A stretch of 64,000 nucleotides of DNA from GCA-001856825 sp049965815 (GCA_049965815.1 JBMFVV010000002.1:56573-120572); one strand, 5' to 3'. Positions 44,088-53,324 are shown, counted from the stretch's first letter. Notes: generated by a model not told the origin, from the letters alone. Program-made: numbers and translations.

Positions 44088-45617
44088 ATGACTTTACTGG
44101 GAAGACTGCAGGGATTAGGGGTGGCAGTAAAATACTATCCAAGGGCCAGGTATCTCAGGTATTACCAGAGAACACTCGAAAGAACAGGAAAGCCACCAGA
44201 AAGGCAACGAAGCATCAGGGAAGCAACCAAACTTAGAGATGCGATGATCAGTTCTGGGCCCCTGTTCATTAAGCTTGGCCAGGTACTCTCTTCAAGGAGA
44301 GATGTGGTCCCAGAGGAGTACGTAGAGGTTCTTACTGACCTTCAGGATGCGGTACCGATGCCTCCATTTGCACCAGTAAGGAAGCTAATAGAAGAAGAGA
44401 TTGGAAAGATTGAAGAGGTGTTTGAAGAGTTTGAAGAGTCGGGAATTTCTGGAGCTAGTTTGGGTCTTGTCTACAAGGCAAAATACAAAGGGAATGAAGT
44501 CGCTGTAAAGGTCAACAGGCCCAATATTAGAGAAACAATAAGGAAGGACAGGGAGAAGGTTACGGCTTTTATTGGGCTTCTGGAGCGTTTTACTGGAAAG
44601 ACGTTTTCACTTTCCGCCTTTACAGAACAGTTCCTTACGAGCCTGGAACTTGAGCTCGATTACAAAAGGGAGGCTGAATCTATCGATATAATAGGGGAGA
44701 AAATACGCGATCTTGATTTGGAAATGGAAGTAATGGTGCCAAAAGTTTATAGCGATATCTCAACGACCAAGATATTGGTCATGGAGTACATGGATTTCAT
44801 AAAGATAACAGATATCGATGAATTAAAATCGAATAAGGCAGATCTTCCCCAAATAGCAAGGGTTATCGATGAAATGTTCATAAGGCTCGCACTTAGGGAA
44901 GGAAGGTTTCATGCCGACCCTCACCCTGGCAACCTTGGATGGAACAAGAAAAACAAAATCGTTCTACTGGACTACGGTATGACATCAGAGCTTCCTGAGG
45001 ACCTGAGAGATAAGCTGCTGATGGGTTATTATTACCTCTCCACACTGGATGCAAGGCGTCTCCTGAGCGTACTGGTCGATATAGACCTTATAGACCCCAC
45101 GGCAGACAGAGTATTCATGGAACAGGTACTGAATACAATATTCAAGGACCTCCAAGGCAAGGAAATTACAAAAATGGAATACCAGGAACTTGTGCACAGG
45201 GCAAATATTGTTCTTTATAGGTTCCCGTTTAGACTTCCATATAATCTTGCACTGTTTGCAAGAATGTCTGTAATACTGGACGGAGTATGCAAGACGCTAG
45301 ATAAGGATTTCAACTTCATAAGTGTAGTTGCAGATGTAATGAAGGAGGAAAAGGCAGCCTTCAGGATCCTCAAGAGAAGAATATTTGAACTACCTCAAAG
45401 AATCCAGAAACTGGTTTCTGACTACATGAGCATTCCCGATCTAATAAAAAATGTGAACAGGCAACCCCAGAAAAAAAGAAGAGCAGATTACTCTAGCGCA
45501 ATCATTGCATCTGGGTTCTTCATATCTGGCGCAATAATGATATCTAACACTCTTTATGGCGTAATACCATTTGCTGTAGGGGTTGTATTCGCAGTTCTTT
45601 CATTCAGGTCTAATTAA
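44088..45617 (+). CDS. ABC1/AarF/UbiB family atypical kinase
   Basis: Membrane-linked kinase-like ATPase, 509 residues from the ATG at 44088 (a GTG two codons earlier is possible). The family's KxGQ helix is FIKLGQVLSSRRD near 65-77, the nucleotide-binding Ala-rich loop is SLGLVYKAKY with AVKVNRP, the catalytic loop is HADPHPGNLG and the metal site is LDYGMTSE. Two hydrophobic stretches at the C-terminus (about 468-505) would anchor it. Archaeal members are linked to quinone or lipid metabolism by analogy to UbiB/COQ8; no biosynthetic genes lie next to it here. Confidence 0.88.
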   Translation: MTLLGRLQGLGVAVKYYPRARYLRYYQRTLERTGKPPERQRSIREATKLRDAMISSGPLFIKLGQVLSSRRDVVPEEYVEVLTDLQDAVPMPPFAPVRKLIEEEIGKIEEVFEEFEESGISGASLGLVYKAKYKGNEVAVKVNRPNIRETIRKDREKVTAFIGLLERFTGKTFSLSAFTEQFLTSLELELDYKREAESIDIIGEKIRDLDLEMEVMVPKVYSDISTTKILVMEYMDFIKITDIDELKSNKADLPQIARVIDEMFIRLALREGRFHADPHPGNLGWNKKNKIVLLDYGMTSELPEDLRDKLLMGYYYLSTLDARRLLSVLVDIDLIDPTADRVFMEQVLNTIFKDLQGKEITKMEYQELVHRANIVLYRFPFRLPYNLALFARMSVILDGVCKTLDKDFNFISVVADVMKEEKAAFRILKRRIFELPQRIQKLVSDYMSIPDLIKNVNRQPQKKRRADYSSAIIASGFFISGAIMISNTLYGVIPFAVGVVFAVLSFRSN

Positions 45618-45975
45618 TTGGAACTGTTTTCACTTCTTTTCTCTTGACTACTATGTCTAGGACCCCATTATCCATGGATGCCTTTATAGAATCAGATTCA
45701 AATTCGCTGCTAATTTTAATGAACTTTGAGAATTCGTCAACCCTTTCCTCATAGACCAGTTTCCCCGTGATATTCTTCTTCCTAGTACCTGAAACCTTCA
45801 GCCCCGTCTTAGTACTGAGGATCTTCACATCCTCCTTTTTAAATCCAGGAAGATCGAGATAAATGTGTATTTCCTCCCCTTCTTCAGAGATATCTATAGG
45901 AGGGTAGAAGACCTCTGATATTGTCTTGATTCTTTGTCCAGCCTTCTTAACGACACCTTCTATTCCTATTTGCAT
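45610..45975 (-). CDS. Small heat shock protein (Hsp20 family)
   Basis: Alpha-crystallin-domain chaperone that binds unfolding proteins, 121 residues. The domain has EEIHIYLDLPGFKKEDVKI and the C-terminal strand MDNGVLDIVVKRK with a short VPIN tail, a variant of the I-x-I motif. An ATG at 45981 precedes the ATG at 45975, but a TATA-like TTATATTT (46003-45996) is centred 25 bases from 45975, so I take that start. Convergent overlap of 8 bases with the ABC1 kinase gene. Confidence 0.9.
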   Translation of the reverse strand: MQIGIEGVVKKAGQRIKTISEVFYPPIDISEEGEEIHIYLDLPGFKKEDVKILSTKTGLKVSGTRKKNITGKLVYEERVDEFSKFIKISSEFESDSIKASMDNGVLDIVVKRKEVKTVPIN

Positions 45976-46026
45976 AACCATAAAGTTATTATAAAAATAT
46001 AAGGATTTTGTATCGGCAACCTTAAA

Positions 46027-47355
46027 CTATGGGGATATAAGATGCATTATTTCCCTTTCTCTGAGATTAATCCATTCCGAATTCATGGAGCTTATGTAAA
46101 TCCTAACTGCCGGTTCTGTACCGGAAGGTCTGACCAGAATAAAGTTATCCCCGTCAAGTAATCGAAGCCCGTCTATTTCGTCAGCGCTCATCTTCGGATA
46201 GTATTCCTTCAATTTTGCCTTAATTTCTTTAAAGTCGCTTCGATTCGGTAGTTTTATTCGTCTCAGTTTGTAGTCTGGCAGTTCCTTTATCAATTCTGAG
46301 ATCTCCTTCCCTCTTGTTGAGATCATATCCAGCGCAAATGCCAGTGATAGCCCTCCATCACCGCCATTGAGATATCTAGGAAAGATTACCTTCCCATTCT
46401 CCTCTCCTCCCATTAGCCCCTTAGCCCTAACAAGGACTTCAGAAATTACTGGAGCTCCAACAGGTGTCCTTATCACATTTACGCCATGTTTTTCGGCGAT
46501 TCTGTCAATCAGGAAGCTTGAGGCTACTGGAAATACCAGATCCCCCTTATATTTCTCTAACAGGTGATCCGCAACTAGGGCAACGAACTTGTCACCGTCA
46601 ATCATAAATCCTCTTTCGTCCAGAAATACTGCCCTGTCTCCGTCGCCATCGTGTGCCACAGATAAATCGAACTCAGTGCTTCTTGCAAAGGATATCAGGT
46701 CTTTAATGTTCTCTTCTGTTGGTTCCGGCTCCCTTCCAGGAAAGAATGAGTCTTCATTTGCGTTTATGCTCACATAGCTTGCCCCCAGTAGTCTCAATAA
46801 TCTGGGGGTTGTCACAAGAGTGGTTGAATTGGCACAATCTATCAATAACCTGAAGTGCTTCTTCTTAATTTGGTCTTGATCAACGTTCTTCAGAATCTCC
46901 ATAAGATAAGGTTCTACAGCATCCTCCTTGTGGGAAATGCCAACAGAATCCCACCTAGACTTGTTGAAGTTCCCTTTCTCAATGAGCCCCTCGATCTTCA
47001 CCTCTTCATCCCTGCCAGGGTTTGAGCCATCTTTGGCAATGACCTTGAACCCATTGAAATTTGGTGGATTATGGGAAGCAGTTATCATTACTCCGGGTAT
47101 ATTGTTCAGTTTGCAATATATCTGGGCTGCAGGTGTGGGTATCATTCCCAAATCTGTCACATTCTTGCCAGAGTTTAGCAACCCAGCGACAACAACATCC
47201 TTAAAGATTTCAGAAGTGGTTCTATTATCATATGCAACTGTTACCTCCTGGTCAGCGTAGTATGTTCCAACTGCCATTCCGAATCTGTAACCGAGTTCTG
47301 GAGTTATGGTTTCATTCAAAACCCCCCTTATCCCATTCGTCCCAAAAAGAGGCAT
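46027..47355 (-). CDS. Phosphoglucosamine/phosphomannomutase (phosphohexomutase)
   Basis: Interconverts hexose 6- and 1-phosphates through a phosphoserine. The active-site Ser lies in TASHNPPNFNG near 95, the metal site is DGDGDR near 237-242, the sugar loop is GGEENG near 316-321 and the phosphate-binding RPSGTEPAVRIY near 411-422. N-terminal FGTNGIRGV is normal for GlmM/ManB. 442 residues. Whether glucosamine or mannose is preferred cannot be read. Confidence 0.9.
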   Translation of the reverse strand: MPLFGTNGIRGVLNETITPELGYRFGMAVGTYYADQEVTVAYDNRTTSEIFKDVVVAGLLNSGKNVTDLGMIPTPAAQIYCKLNNIPGVMITASHNPPNFNGFKVIAKDGSNPGRDEEVKIEGLIEKGNFNKSRWDSVGISHKEDAVEPYLMEILKNVDQDQIKKKHFRLLIDCANSTTLVTTPRLLRLLGASYVSINANEDSFFPGREPEPTEENIKDLISFARSTEFDLSVAHDGDGDRAVFLDERGFMIDGDKFVALVADHLLEKYKGDLVFPVASSFLIDRIAEKHGVNVIRTPVGAPVISEVLVRAKGLMGGEENGKVIFPRYLNGGDGGLSLAFALDMISTRGKEISELIKELPDYKLRRIKLPNRSDFKEIKAKLKEYYPKMSADEIDGLRLLDGDNFILVRPSGTEPAVRIYISSMNSEWINLREREIMHLISP

Positions 47356-47422
47356 TATAGGTCATTGGAAGGTAAATACTAATATTTTGCTGAATTTTAA
47401 AGGGTTCTTCAATATTTCAGTA

Positions 47423-48490
47423 CTATACTCTTATCTGTTCCTTCGACGAACCACTTGCTACCGTTAATTCGTCAATTCTAATTGTTCTATTAGTTATGTT
47501 GTAATAATCTCTCACAACATTATCCCTAACCTTTCCGACACTCAAAGAATCCAAAAAGATAAGTATGGAGCCAGAATACTCGCCAACATTGAACATATAG
47601 AACTTTACCTCATATTTGTCGAGAAGCCTTGCAATTATTTTTTGAAAATCTGATAGAACCCCCAGGTTATAGCCAATGGACCTGGAATATTCCGAGATGC
47701 TCGATATGAACGACTCGATATCATTTCCTTCCAGAGATTCAATCGCACTGTCAAAGATTTTGCGTTCTGACTCAAGATGATTCCTAATTCCCACGTAAGG
47801 GAAGACAAGTGCATTAGGGCCCTTGCTTATCATATTTCCCTGGTTAAATTTTCTAAAGCTCTTCTGAAAGTTGACAAAATTAGGATTAGAATCTAATGAG
47901 TTCTCAGAAATCAGGAACATAGAATATGGCTCTAAATTTATTATTTCATTGCGGTAGGAGTTTGATTCGAGGTCATAGAAGAGCAAACTTCCTTCCTTTC
48001 CCTGTTTTCTTGCAAGTGTTTCATATGAATTATGCGTTCCTTTTATCTTATCCTGAATTTCTCCGCTAATTTGCATCAGTTCTGAAGTGCTTAGATTGAC
48101 TTCATTTACAAGCGAGAAAGATTCAACCACGAGGTCTATAAATGCAGAATAATAACCCAATGATTGATTAAAACTGAGCAACTCATCTGCTAAGATATAC
48201 GGAGCATTAGACCATCCCCTCTGAAAAGCTATATTTGTCATGAGTTTAAGCGGGTCGAACCAGTCATTTGTCAATTTTGAGACATGAAATGGAATTTCTA
48301 TTGAATTAATCCCCTTCCATACAACACTAGTGTTCTTCCTTACAAGGGAGGATATTTGAAGCGATACTGGAAAGGAAATCACTTTCTTGAGGTTGGAAAC
48401 AGCCGGATACCCGAAAATTGTAATTATGCCCGGTTCAGAAATCCTGAATCCGCCGGAAAAAGCATTTACTGTTTCTTCGTCAAACATCAT
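47423..48490 (-). CDS. Degenerate GHMP-kinase-fold protein (galactokinase-like)
   Basis: 355 residues that track the architecture of galactokinase-type GHMP kinases: an opening RISEPGIITIFGYPAVS resembling the APGRVNLIGEH start, a middle helix NQSLGYYSAFIDLVVESFSL where GLSSSA is usual, QDKIKGTHNSYETLARKQGK where GIMDQ lies, and a C-terminal MFNVGEYSGSILIFLD where GAGFGGC is found. The phosphate-binding Gly/Ser loop is missing and several catalytic residues are changed, so kinase activity is doubtful. It may be a regulator or a non-catalytic paralogue. Divergent from the dCTP deaminase-like gene. Confidence 0.55.
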   Translation of the reverse strand: MMFDEETVNAFSGGFRISEPGIITIFGYPAVSNLKKVISFPVSLQISSLVRKNTSVVWKGINSIEIPFHVSKLTNDWFDPLKLMTNIAFQRGWSNAPYILADELLSFNQSLGYYSAFIDLVVESFSLVNEVNLSTSELMQISGEIQDKIKGTHNSYETLARKQGKEGSLLFYDLESNSYRNEIINLEPYSMFLISENSLDSNPNFVNFQKSFRKFNQGNMISKGPNALVFPYVGIRNHLESERKIFDSAIESLEGNDIESFISSISEYSRSIGYNLGVLSDFQKIIARLLDKYEVKFYMFNVGEYSGSILIFLDSLSVGKVRDNVVRDYYNITNRTIRIDELTVASGSSKEQIRV

Positions 48491-48527
48491 TTGACAAATG
48501 TTTTAAACATAAAAGTTTTCTTTGTGC

Positions 48528-48953
48528 ATGATAGTATCTGACGGCACAATACTAGATCTTATCCAAAGTGGAGTGATGTCGATAGAACCTTTTGACCAGT
48601 CAAAGTTGACCCCAAACGGTTATGATTTCAGCCTCGGTGATAAAGTTGTTATTGAACCCAACCAAGGTCTACAGGTTGAAACACTTGAATCCGTTTCACT
48701 TCCCGGATTCATGGGATCAATGATGTTTCTGAGATCTTCCTATGCAAGAAAGGGCCTCATAGCCAGCTTCGGTTTTGTAGATGCAGGCTTCAGAGGAAAA
48801 ATAAGGTTTTATGTTAAAAATATCGGAACAGAGACAGTCGAAATAGTAAAGGAAAAAGGGATATTTCAAATGATTTTTCTGAACATGGATAAGGAGGCTC
48901 TCAAAACTTACGAACTGAGATCAGGTCATTATCAGAATCAGGGGCTAAAATAG
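48528..48953 (+). CDS. dCTP deaminase/dUTPase family protein
   Basis: 141 residues of the trimeric dUTPase/Dcd fold. MIVSDGTILDLIQSG is the normal Dcd opening; NGYDFSLGDKVVI, RSSYARKGL and FGFVDAGFRGKIRF are the nucleotide-site segments, with Asp in VDAGFRG where Dcd has the conserved acidic residue. A TTG at 48522 is in frame, but the ATG at 48528 is preferred because MIVSD matches the family. It may deaminate dCTP, hydrolyse dUTP or both; the sequence does not decide. Twelve or so bases separate it from the methylase gene. Confidence 0.83.
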   Translation: MIVSDGTILDLIQSGVMSIEPFDQSKLTPNGYDFSLGDKVVIEPNQGLQVETLESVSLPGFMGSMMFLRSSYARKGLIASFGFVDAGFRGKIRFYVKNIGTETVEIVKEKGIFQMIFLNMDKEALKTYELRSGHYQNQGLK

Positions 48954-48969
48954 GATGGGTTGAACTCAT

Positions 48970-49755
48970 TTGTCGCATCTCAAATTAATAAAGTATCCAG
49001 GATCTAAAAATTCTTTAATCCCGACAATCAAGAAGTCTTTTGTTGATTCGGGGGCAGATACTTTTGTTGACGTCTTTGGAGGATCTGGAGTCGTGTCTCT
49101 GAACATGGACGCCAAACAAGTTGTTTATAATGACATAAATAAGGACCTTTACAACTTATTCAAAATGATCAAGTTTCACCCAGAACTGATTCTAGAAGTC
49201 TTGAAAAAGTGGACTGCGACTAAAGACAAGTTCGTTGAGTATAATGAGATTTTTAATTCAAGGGGGAACAGAAACATGACTGATCTGGAAAGGGCCTTTA
49301 GAACTTTTTACGGCTTTAGCATCGGTTTTGGTGGGATGGGGTCTACTTACAGGACACAAAACGAAAAATCTACCTATTCACAGACATTGAAAGTAATATC
49401 AAATTATCAGACAATAAGTTCAAAGGTATCTAGCTGGATAATTGAAAATATGGATTTCAGGCAGATATTTACAAAATTTGATGACGTAAACGCATTTTTC
49501 TATTGCGACCCTCCCTATTCAGGGAAAAATTGGTATGAACATCCATTTGGGTCATACGATTTTAAGGAATTGAAATTGAATATTCAGAACTTAAAGGGCA
49601 AGTACCTCTTGAGTTTTAATGAATCAGATCCTCTGGTTATTGAAATTTTTGGGACTCCAAACTTTTCAGTTGAATTCGAAAACAAAAACAGGAAGAATAT
49701 TCCCAGTGGACCAGCACCTCTTCGCAGATTTCTCATTTATACGAATGTTATTTGA
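48970..49755 (+). CDS. D12-class N6-adenine DNA methyltransferase
   Basis: 261 residues of the Dam-like D12 group, transferring a methyl from SAM to adenine in DNA. KYPGSKN (8-14) and FVDVFGGSG (32-40) form the SAM site, and the catalytic DPPY is D180-Y183. An in-frame TGA at 48961 limits the N-terminus, so the start is TTG at 48970. No restriction endonuclease or specificity gene is adjacent, so it is likely solitary. The target could be GATC by analogy to Dam, but the recognition domain is too divergent to say. Sequence composition is AT-rich compared with neighbours, possibly reflecting transfer. Confidence 0.85.
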   Translation: MSHLKLIKYPGSKNSLIPTIKKSFVDSGADTFVDVFGGSGVVSLNMDAKQVVYNDINKDLYNLFKMIKFHPELILEVLKKWTATKDKFVEYNEIFNSRGNRNMTDLERAFRTFYGFSIGFGGMGSTYRTQNEKSTYSQTLKVISNYQTISSKVSSWIIENMDFRQIFTKFDDVNAFFYCDPPYSGKNWYEHPFGSYDFKELKLNIQNLKGKYLLSFNESDPLVIEIFGTPNFSVEFENKNRKNIPSGPAPLRRFLIYTNVI

Positions 49756-49828
49756 TAGGCTCGAACTTGTTAGCATTGTTTTTCCTTGATAGAGCCACAT
49801 CAGCCTCGTAGCAAAATATGGCAACTAA

Positions 49829-49887
49829 GATGTAGCATAGCTTCTCCCGATATAGGGAGGTTAGGATGTAGCAGGATTTCTACATCC
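49829..49887. repeat. Hairpin-rich convergent gap with repeated GATGTAGCA
   Basis: GATGTAGCA occurs at 49829-49837 and again at 49865-49873. The second copy, with its preceding G, forms an 8-bp perfect hairpin (GGATGTAG at 49864-49871 with CTACATCC at 49880-49887). The first copy could pair with the same CTACATC, enclosing a CTCCC/GGGAG stem (49844-49859). The region separates the convergent methylase and ammonium-transporter genes, so bidirectional termination is the simplest reading, although the two mutually exclusive folds are unusual. Confidence 0.5.
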
Positions 49888-49907
49888 CGGTGTGGTCTCT
49901 TGATTTA

Positions 49908-51251
49908 TTACTTAACTCCTTGATTGATTGATGTTGCAGGGGCTGAAGAGATTGGTGAGGGGTCCTTCGAAAGTAGATTGACATTTTCAACAGTATAATC
50001 GGTTGTTATTCCTTTAGTAAATTTCCCGATCACAAACAGTGTGACGTAGCTAAGAACAAAGACAAATGCAAAGACGGCTACTATTGCAAGCAACTCAACA
50101 CCCAGCTGCCTTAGAGCTAACATTCCACCTCCGAAGAATATTCCGTTAGGGAGATTTTTAGCACCAGAATAGGAAGCATATCCTTTTTGGGCCAGGAAAG
50201 CTATCAAAATGAATCCAGTTGTTCCTAGGAGTAAATGTGTAGGGAAAAGGCCAATTGGGTCTGAGTACCATTTCCTGGTCAACAGTTTTTCACCCGCAAG
50301 GAACAATATCCCACCACCAAACCCGACGATTACAGCGACAAGTGGACTAATGTAACCTGAAAGTGGCGACATTAGTATAAGCCCCACCAATAAACCATTT
50401 ACTGCATATATGTACCCCGGGTCCTTTCTGGTGAATAGGTATTTGAAGAGCAAAGTGGATACAAGTGCCGAGCTAGCGGCCAAAAACGTGTTCAATCCTG
50501 CCACTACTGTCTCCCCATTGAATGCTAGTACACTACCAGCGTCGAATCCGAACCAGCCCACCCAAAGTAATAACATAGATAAAGTCAACCACCCAGAATT
50601 TATTGAAATCGGAGTCTGTGGACTAGCCTTGAAGCCTTTTTTCTTCTCCTCTTGCCATATTTTAACTACAAACGCTAAACCTGCTACACCCGCAGCAGCG
50701 TGAACGACCAGACCACCTCCGAAATCTCTCACTCCAAGTTGGTATAGCCAACCGGTAGGATTCCAGATCCATGCAGCAGGAAGGGTCCAGATCAGTATAA
50801 AGTAGATAGCAGAATAAATTAAGAATGCAGAGAGTTTAACTTTGCGCAGTGCAATGACACCTACAATGGCAAGAGTCACTGCTGCAAGGGCCGTCTCGAA
50901 TAGAAAGTATGTTCCGGTTGTTAGACCAGAACCAGAGTATTGGTTTGTCATTGACCACCAAGTTCCTGTTATTACATTTATGGCATTTGACGAAAAACTA
51001 CCAAAGAAGAATCCTGTATAGTCAGGTTTACCAATAAAACCGAACAGCGTGGGGCCAAATGCTATGTTAAATCCAATGAATGCCATAAAGAATAAAGAAA
51101 ACCCAGAGATTAGTATAGTTTTAAGGAGACTCTTTGAAAAACGCTTACCCAGCTCACCTACCTCCAAAAATCCAATTGCTATTGTCATCAGGAATACTAG
51201 GAGAGCTGCAATGATTATCCATAGGTTATTTATCAGAATTAGATCGGACAA
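49908..51251 (-). CDS. Ammonium transporter (Amt family)
   Basis: Ammonium channel of 447 residues with about eleven membrane segments. Pore elements are visible: DFGGGLVVHAAAG contains the first twin His, FPTHLLLGTTG the second, and the Phe-gate region lies in GTYFLFETALAA. No GlnK regulator is adjacent. The C-terminal tail after KGITTDYTVENV is cytoplasmic, as usual for GlnK docking. The region upstream is 337 bases to the insertion sequence. Confidence 0.93.
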   Translation of the reverse strand: MSDLILINNLWIIIAALLVFLMTIAIGFLEVGELGKRFSKSLLKTILISGFSLFFMAFIGFNIAFGPTLFGFIGKPDYTGFFFGSFSSNAINVITGTWWSMTNQYSGSGLTTGTYFLFETALAAVTLAIVGVIALRKVKLSAFLIYSAIYFILIWTLPAAWIWNPTGWLYQLGVRDFGGGLVVHAAAGVAGLAFVVKIWQEEKKKGFKASPQTPISINSGWLTLSMLLLWVGWFGFDAGSVLAFNGETVVAGLNTFLAASSALVSTLLFKYLFTRKDPGYIYAVNGLLVGLILMSPLSGYISPLVAVIVGFGGGILFLAGEKLLTRKWYSDPIGLFPTHLLLGTTGFILIAFLAQKGYASYSGAKNLPNGIFFGGGMLALRQLGVELLAIVAVFAFVFVLSYVTLFVIGKFTKGITTDYTVENVNLLSKDPSPISSAPATSINQGVK

Positions 51252-51588
51252 TACAGATCACCATTACTTCTGAACGAAATTGCCATCAAATTATTAAGAC
51301 CTGCGAATATTAACTTTAGCAGTCATAAAATCGTTTAGCATGTTTAAATTACTCTGAACGGTCATCATTGATATCTTTCCAGATGCGATGTTTCATCGGA
51401 GTTTCTCGATTTATTCGTGGTTCTTCAGCTAGTGCAGAAGTTTACGAACTCGTAGAAATGCCTATCTAATAAATTTGTAATGGTGGAAAGATTAACGCAG
51501 GATCCAGATAGTTTATTTTCCAATTATCGGTATAGGAGACCTGTTTTAATCACCAAATTGGAACGTTCACCTCCCAAAGACGAAAGGA
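51252..51588. other. Intergenic stretch between amt and the insertion sequence
   Basis: No confident gene. A 28-codon plus-strand frame (51383-51469, product includes GVSRFIRGSSASAEVYELVE) has some coding-like character but no recognised match, and may be a remnant. No RNA gene is seen. It should contain the amt promoter near 51270-51300. Confidence 0.4.
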
Positions 51589-51611
51589 CTTATAACCTGA
51601 GTTTAGCATGA
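51589..51611 (+). repeat. Left terminal inverted repeat of the insertion sequence
   Basis: CTTATAACCTGAGTTTAGCA, continuing TGA; 22 of 23 bases match the reverse complement of the right end, the only difference being C versus T at position 9. Confidence 0.85.
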
Positions 51612-51737
51612 CACGAAGTATCTTCTTTTTCTAGAGAGCTTCATCTGCAGCAATTCTTGGGATGTTTTTCCTATGAGTGTTAGTAATGTACAATCTGTGC
51701 ATGATTATATTTATATCCATATTTGATATTATGATCT

Positions 51738-53324
51738 GTGTTCCTACGCGTAACCAGGAAGAAGTATGGCAATAGGATTCATGAATATGCACAGATCGCA
51801 GAGCACAAGATTGTCAATCATAGACAGAAAACAATAGTATTGAAGCATCTTGGTCCGGTAAGGAATGCAGACGACAAGGAAAGATATCGGAGGATATTCG
51901 ATCTCGAGAGGGAAAGCGAAGAGGTGAGGAGGTTCAAGCCCTCCGATCTGAAACTCCTCCCTTCATTGAATTTTGGCATACTCTATGCATCCAGGAAGCT
52001 CATGGAAGAACATGGCCTGATGAAGGTGCTGGCTGAACACACAGGCGAATACACAGACGTAATATTTCTCATGATAGTTTCAAGGCTTGTAGATCCCTCA
52101 TCTGACCTAAGCCTTATGGAATTCAACAGGAACTCTTACTCTGATAATCCTGTTAATACTGAGCAGAGCAGAATATACCGTGCACTGGACAGGTTGATCT
52201 CGAAGAAGGATCAGATCGAGATCGGAATATTCCATGCACTGAAACCTGACATCTCTACGGTACATTACGACCTGACTTCATCATACTTCGAGGGAAGGGA
52301 GGACAACGATCTTGTTTTATTTGGTTACTCTCGTGACAAGAAGAGGGGTAAGGAGCAGATTGTGATAGGCATGGTGATGGCCGACGGGATACCGATACAC
52401 CATGAGGTATGGCCAGGTAACACGGTGGATCCGAAGACACTGGAGAGTACAATAGCCACGCTCAAGGATCGATTCCACATCAGGAATTTCATATTCATAG
52501 CGGATCGGGCATTTGGCAGTAATACGTCACTGGAACTGCTGGATCATAATCTGTACATAACTGCCGCATACCGCTGGGACATGCCATACAGGCGCATAAT
52601 CACGGAGACGGTGTTCGATGACAGCGATCTGATAGGCGATCTGTTCATGAAGGAGGTCACATTGGATGCAGCGGATCTCTCCCATGGCGGCATAACCCAG
52701 GAGGAGAAGGCATTCATAATGAAGAGAAGGCACATCATGGTATACAACAGGAAGAGGGAAGTCCTCGATCTCCGGGATCTTGAGGAAAAGATACGCATTG
52801 TTAGAGATAAGATACGTGAAATAAAGGACACAGATGATCTGAAAAAGTCCCTGGGTAAGCTCAGATCGCTTGTGAAATTCACCAAACATGGCGTGATGAT
52901 GAACCAGAAGCGCATATCCATGCTGAAATCACTTGCCGGAAGGTTCATGATCATAACTAACACAGATCTCCCCATCAGGGAGGTTGTGAATTCGTATAAG
53001 GATCAGTGGAAAATCGAGCGATCATTCAGGACGATCAAATCATTCCTTGAGATCAGGCCTGTAAATCACAGGAAGTCTGAGAGGATCAGGGCTCATGTAT
53101 TCATCTGCGTACTATCCCTTCTCCTCTCCAACATGATGGAGAAACAGACAGGTATGACCATAGAACGCACGACAAGGGATCTGTCAGAACTCAAGGTCAT
53201 ACCTGTCAAACTCACAAATGGAATTGTCATGATCAGGACAGAATCTGACCGTGCAGAAAAGGTGTTGGTGAAACTGGGAGTGGAATATCCAAAAAATGTT
53301 GTAAAGAACATACCTGATATTTGA
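51738..53324 (+). CDS. IS1634/IS4-type DDE transposase
   Basis: 528 residues. The N-terminal YGNRIHEYAQIAEHK with a following VLKHLGPVRN is typical of IS1634-like transposases. The catalytic triad is D178 in HYDLTSSYF, D256 in FIADRAFGS and E427 in the YKDQWKIERSFR motif, which also contains the usual Tyr, Arg/Lys and downstream Lys of the IS4 signature. The start is GTG. The frame is intact, so the element may be active. GATC occurs about 30 times in this gene, much more than in neighbouring genes, and codon use looks richer in G+C, indicating a foreign origin. Confidence 0.93.
   Translation: MFLRVTRKKYGNRIHEYAQIAEHKIVNHRQKTIVLKHLGPVRNADDKERYRRIFDLERESEEVRRFKPSDLKLLPSLNFGILYASRKLMEEHGLMKVLAEHTGEYTDVIFLMIVSRLVDPSSDLSLMEFNRNSYSDNPVNTEQSRIYRALDRLISKKDQIEIGIFHALKPDISTVHYDLTSSYFEGREDNDLVLFGYSRDKKRGKEQIVIGMVMADGIPIHHEVWPGNTVDPKTLESTIATLKDRFHIRNFIFIADRAFGSNTSLELLDHNLYITAAYRWDMPYRRIITETVFDDSDLIGDLFMKEVTLDAADLSHGGITQEEKAFIMKRRHIMVYNRKREVLDLRDLEEKIRIVRDKIREIKDTDDLKKSLGKLRSLVKFTKHGVMMNQKRISMLKSLAGRFMIITNTDLPIREVVNSYKDQWKIERSFRTIKSFLEIRPVNHRKSERIRAHVFICVLSLLLSNMMEKQTGMTIERTTRDLSELKVIPVKLTNGIVMIRTESDRAEKVLVKLGVEYPKNVVKNIPDI

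Noticed and set aside
47423..48490. Functional galactokinase
   Set aside because: The essential ATP-binding Gly/Ser loop is absent, so only the fold is proposed.
51383..51469. 28-codon plus-strand frame with a coding-like end (SASAEVYELVEMPI)
   Set aside because: Too short, no start signal or recognised family; kept only as a note in the intergenic entry.
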